Shown: piece by piece, positions 5,836 to 7,651 of the stretch
Position numbering within the stretch: position 1 is the stretch's first letter
How the letters are laid out: every line of letters starts with the position of its first letter
Source of the DNA: Methylococcaceae bacterium
Lineage (GTDB): Bacteria > Pseudomonadota > Gammaproteobacteria > Methylococcales > Methylomonadaceae
DNA: 7,651 nt
Assembly: GCA_013138855.1 (NCBI GenBank)
Contig: WTBX01000395.1
Location: forward strand, 1-7,651
Reading direction: 5' to 3'
Program-made: the position numbers and the translations under genes
The notes under the pieces: model-generated
What the model saw: only the letters and a program-made list of their open reading frames with translations
The model's database searches: none
Told to the model about the DNA's origin: nothing

Positions 5836-6816
5836 ATGAACCCTCAATCAGATAAATCAATCGTTTCAATTTTAGGACTCACTCAAGTAATCGCCTTTTT
5901 TGTTGTAAGCTTTAGTGTACCGACAATCTTTAATTCCTATCATCGTTATTTAGAATTATTCTCACATTTTCGTTTTCAATATTTTGTGTTTTCACTCCTG
6001 TGTACGGTTTTATTTTTAATTTATAAAAACTATAAATCTGCCGCTTTGATGGCGTTGGTGTTTAGTTTAAATTCAATTTATGTTTTGCCGTGGTATGTTA
6101 ATTTAGAGGAGGGCAGGGGAGATAACGCTGTCAGCTCACTAAAAATTATTCATAGTAATGTTAATACTGCAAATGAAAGTTATAAAAAAGTAATCGCGCT
6201 GATTAAGGAAGAAAACCCCGATATAGTATTACTGCAAGAGGCGAGTGCTTTGTGGGTGAATCAGCTTGCGAGTATCGAAAAAACTTATCCTTATAAAAAA
6301 GCGAATCCACGCGCTGATAATTTTGGGATTGCGATTTTTAGTAAATATCCTTTTGAGTCTATTGAGGAAATTTATTCAGGTGTGGTGGATATTCCGAGTT
6401 TAAAGGTGGATTTGATGCTTGGAGGGCAAAAAATCACCTTGATTAGCACTCATCCCGTGCCACCGATTAGTGCTGATTTTTATCGTTCTCGCAATGCGCA
6501 GTTAAAGCAGATAGCGGCGATAGTGAAAACGATTCAGAATCCTGTGATTTTAATCGGTGATTTAAATGTGAGTATGTGGTCTAGTGATTATGACGAGTTA
6601 GAGAAAACAACGGCCTTAGTCAATGCACGTAAGGGTTTTGGAATTTTACCAACATGGCCGACGATGTTGCCTATTGCGATGATTCCTATTGACCATTGCT
6701 TACTGTCGTCTGAATTTAAGGTTGATAATATTAAGTTAGGGAAAGATATTGATTCAGACCATTTGCCATTAGTGCTGACATTGAGTTTGAATTTGATACG
6801 GAAACGCGACTTCTAG
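5836..6816 (+). CDS. Membrane-anchored endonuclease/exonuclease/phosphatase-family protein
   Basis: The 326-residue protein has three N-terminal helices (about 10-30, 47-63, 68-86) and a catalytic domain from about 102. EEP-superfamily motifs are complete: SNVN (107-110), LLQE (132-135), STHP (204-207), GDLN (241-244), IDH (285-287) and SDHLPL (307-312). These are the metal and phosphate ligands of metal-dependent phosphodiesterases, which cut DNA, RNA, phosphoinositides or sphingomyelin. The positive KNYK loop (64-67) between helices 2 and 3 suggests that the catalytic domain faces the periplasm. The substrate is unknown. The ATG at 5836 has no obvious Shine-Dalgarno, but stops close upstream exclude extension. 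The final codons R-D-F-stop lie in a REP-like repeat, so the original C-terminus may have been altered, although all motifs lie well before it. Confidence 0.85.
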   Translation: MNPQSDKSIVSILGLTQVIAFFVVSFSVPTIFNSYHRYLELFSHFRFQYFVFSLLCTVLFLIYKNYKSAALMALVFSLNSIYVLPWYVNLEEGRGDNAVSSLKIIHSNVNTANESYKKVIALIKEENPDIVLLQEASALWVNQLASIEKTYPYKKANPRADNFGIAIFSKYPFESIEEIYSGVVDIPSLKVDLMLGGQKITLISTHPVPPISADFYRSRNAQLKQIAAIVKTIQNPVILIGDLNVSMWSSDYDELEKTTALVNARKGFGILPTWPTMLPIAMIPIDHCLLSSEFKVDNIKLGKDIDSDHLPLVLTLSLNLIRKRDF

Positions 6817-6826
6817 TCGCGCACGA
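6805..6826 (+). repeat. REP-like hairpin repeat, left copy
   Basis: The copy opens with the self-complementary hairpin CGCGACT-TCT-AGTCGCG (6805-6821) and continues CACGA. All 22 bases recur in exact inverted orientation at 6899-6920. It is GC-rich in an AT-rich setting, typical of REP-type elements. It contains the last three codons and TAG stop of the EEP-family gene. Confidence 0.85.
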
Positions 6827-6898
6827 AGTTTTATAGATAAATTTTAAAGTAGATACTTTTAACCTGTCTAATTTTAGATTTTGAAGATGTTTTAGGTC

Positions 6899-6920
6899 TC
6901 GTGCGCGACTAGAAGTCGCG
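6899..6920 (-). repeat. REP-like hairpin repeat, right inverted copy
   Basis: This is an exact reverse complement of 6805-6826, itself a hairpin CGCGACT-AGA-AGTCGCG at 6904-6920. With the left copy it encloses 72 AT-rich bases, which hold two further small dyads (AAAGTA-GA-TACTTT at 6846-6859 and TCTAA-TT-TTAGA at 6867-6878). The whole looks like a paired REP (BIME-like) unit. In RNA the two arms could also pair with each other into one long stem. Confidence 0.85.
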
Positions 6921-6944
6921 CCTCCATATGACTGTAGATATAAA

Positions 6945-7651
6945 ATGAAAAAATACTATATAGGTCTGTCCATTACTTATCATGACCCTGCATTAGCAAT
7001 TGTTGATGATGAAGGAAAGGTGTTATTTGCAGAGGCGACAGAACGCTATCTGCAAAATAAACGTGCTTTGAACTGTGAAGCCGACCCCTTGCTTCGCGTT
7101 AAAGATTTATTAGAGCAGTATTGTCCAGATGCTGATGAATTTGTGATTGCGACTAATTGGCGCAAAAAGCGTCCTTTATATGAAAATATCGTTGCCGCTT
7201 TAGGGTGTTTAAAAGCTGATGGTTTACTGAAAACAGGCATTAAAAAATTACGCTCTCCGCTTAATAATTATCAGTTACATCACATGATTGCTAGCCAACG
7301 TAATAATATCGTTAGTGGTGGGCTTAATCTAGCGCGTATCATTGCTGAGCATTATCCTCACTGTACTGTTTCCTTTGTAGATTTTCATCATCATTTAACT
7401 CATGCGGCAACAGCCTGTTATAGCAGTCCTTTTGAAGAATCTGCTTGTGCGGTGATTGATTCCTTTGGCGAAAATGGTTCGATGGGCTTTTATCATTTTA
7501 AAAATCAGCAACTTGAATGTCTTTATGAAACTAAAGGCACAGGCAGTATCGGTTTTTATTATATGAAAGTTACAGAATTATGTGGTTTTGATTGGCTTAA
7601 AGGCGAAGAATGGAAAGTGATGGGGCTTGCACCTTATGGCAAGTTGAATCA
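6945..7651 (+). CDS. NodU/CmcH-type O-carbamoyltransferase, N-terminal part (runs off the window)
   Basis: The frame is open from ATG 6945 to the window end, 235 residues of a family usually near 550-620. These enzymes move a carbamoyl group from carbamoyl phosphate, via carbamoyl-AMP, to a hydroxyl on a sugar or antibiotic (NodU, CmcH, TobZ). Visible are the Kae1-like opening YYIGLSITYHDPALAIV (4-20) with H13, then DFHHHLTHAA (146-155) with the metal-binding histidines, AVIDSFGENGS (169-179), and EEWKVMGLAPYG (221-232), a strong family signature. The C-terminal YrdC-like half is not in view. No strong Shine-Dalgarno precedes the ATG; another ATG at 6928 is out of frame and closes at once. 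The gene starts 24 bases after the REP-like pair. Its acceptor and pathway cannot be read from the window; surface glycan or secondary metabolite modification are the usual contexts. Confidence 0.88.
   Translation, partial: MKKYYIGLSITYHDPALAIVDDEGKVLFAEATERYLQNKRALNCEADPLLRVKDLLEQYCPDADEFVIATNWRKKRPLYENIVAALGCLKADGLLKTGIKKLRSPLNNYQLHHMIASQRNNIVSGGLNLARIIAEHYPHCTVSFVDFHHHLTHAATACYSSPFEESACAVIDSFGENGSMGFYHFKNQQLECLYETKGTGSIGFYYMKVTELCGFDWLKGEEWKVMGLAPYGKLN

Noticed and set aside
6928..6948. ATG at 6928 as the carbamoyltransferase start
   Set aside because: It is out of frame with the conserved protein and reaches TGA after six codons.
7046..7240. 64-codon - strand frame
   Set aside because: It is antisense to the carbamoyltransferase, which is open and motif-rich across the region.

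Overview
The window is AT-rich bacterial DNA with short intergenic gaps and genes on both strands. The mix of families (MurE-like ligase with a DNPR motif, DUF1488-type small protein, acyltransferase 3, NodU-type carbamoyltransferase, Cys-repeat secreted protein) suggests a Gram-negative gammaproteobacterium. I lean towards something like the Thiotrichales/Beggiatoa group from base composition and the REP-like repeat, but that is inference and not proven by any marker gene here. There is no rRNA, tRNA, CRISPR array, transposase or phage gene, and no gene-free stretch longer than 300 bases.

Left part (1-1393, + strand). A possible gene tail (1-42) is followed by a secreted protein built from five two-cysteine repeats. 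Immediately after its stop comes a class I SAM-dependent methyltransferase of the METTL/nicotinamide N-methylase-like type. The two lie almost stop-to-start and are probably co-transcribed.

Centre (1394-4060, + strand). A 254-base interval leads to an unusual stand-alone Mur ligase related to MurE. It keeps the ATP-binding and C-terminal ligase motifs but has no UDP-MurNAc-binding N-terminal domain and a shortened central domain. Its start is uncertain: the reading frame is open for 58 codons upstream of the first ATG, and a good Shine-Dalgarno sequence precedes an in-frame ATT. Its end overlaps a 73-residue unknown protein by 17 bases. That is followed by a possible 18-codon basic leader peptide, coupled by an ATGA overlap to a DUF1488-type protein. 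These close-set genes look like one transcription unit. A six-helix HdeD/DUF308-like membrane protein then follows from its own sigma70-like promoter.

Right-centre (4085-5703, - strand). A short MNT-type nucleotidyltransferase with a degraded active-site motif and no toxin partner lies downstream of a ten-or-so-helix acyltransferase 3 (OafA type).

Right part (5836-7651, + strand). Divergent from the acyltransferase is a membrane-anchored endonuclease/exonuclease/phosphatase-family protein. Its last three codons and stop lie inside a REP-like hairpin. A second, inverted copy of this hairpin lies 72 bases on, and after it begins a NodU/CmcH-type O-carbamoyltransferase that runs off the window. 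The acyl- and carbamoyl-transferases suggest modification of a cell-surface or secreted glycan or small molecule, but no glycosyltransferase or assembly gene is visible to confirm that.

The most interesting items are the stripped-down MurE-like ligase with its small neighbours, and the paired REP-like element that forms the end of a gene.
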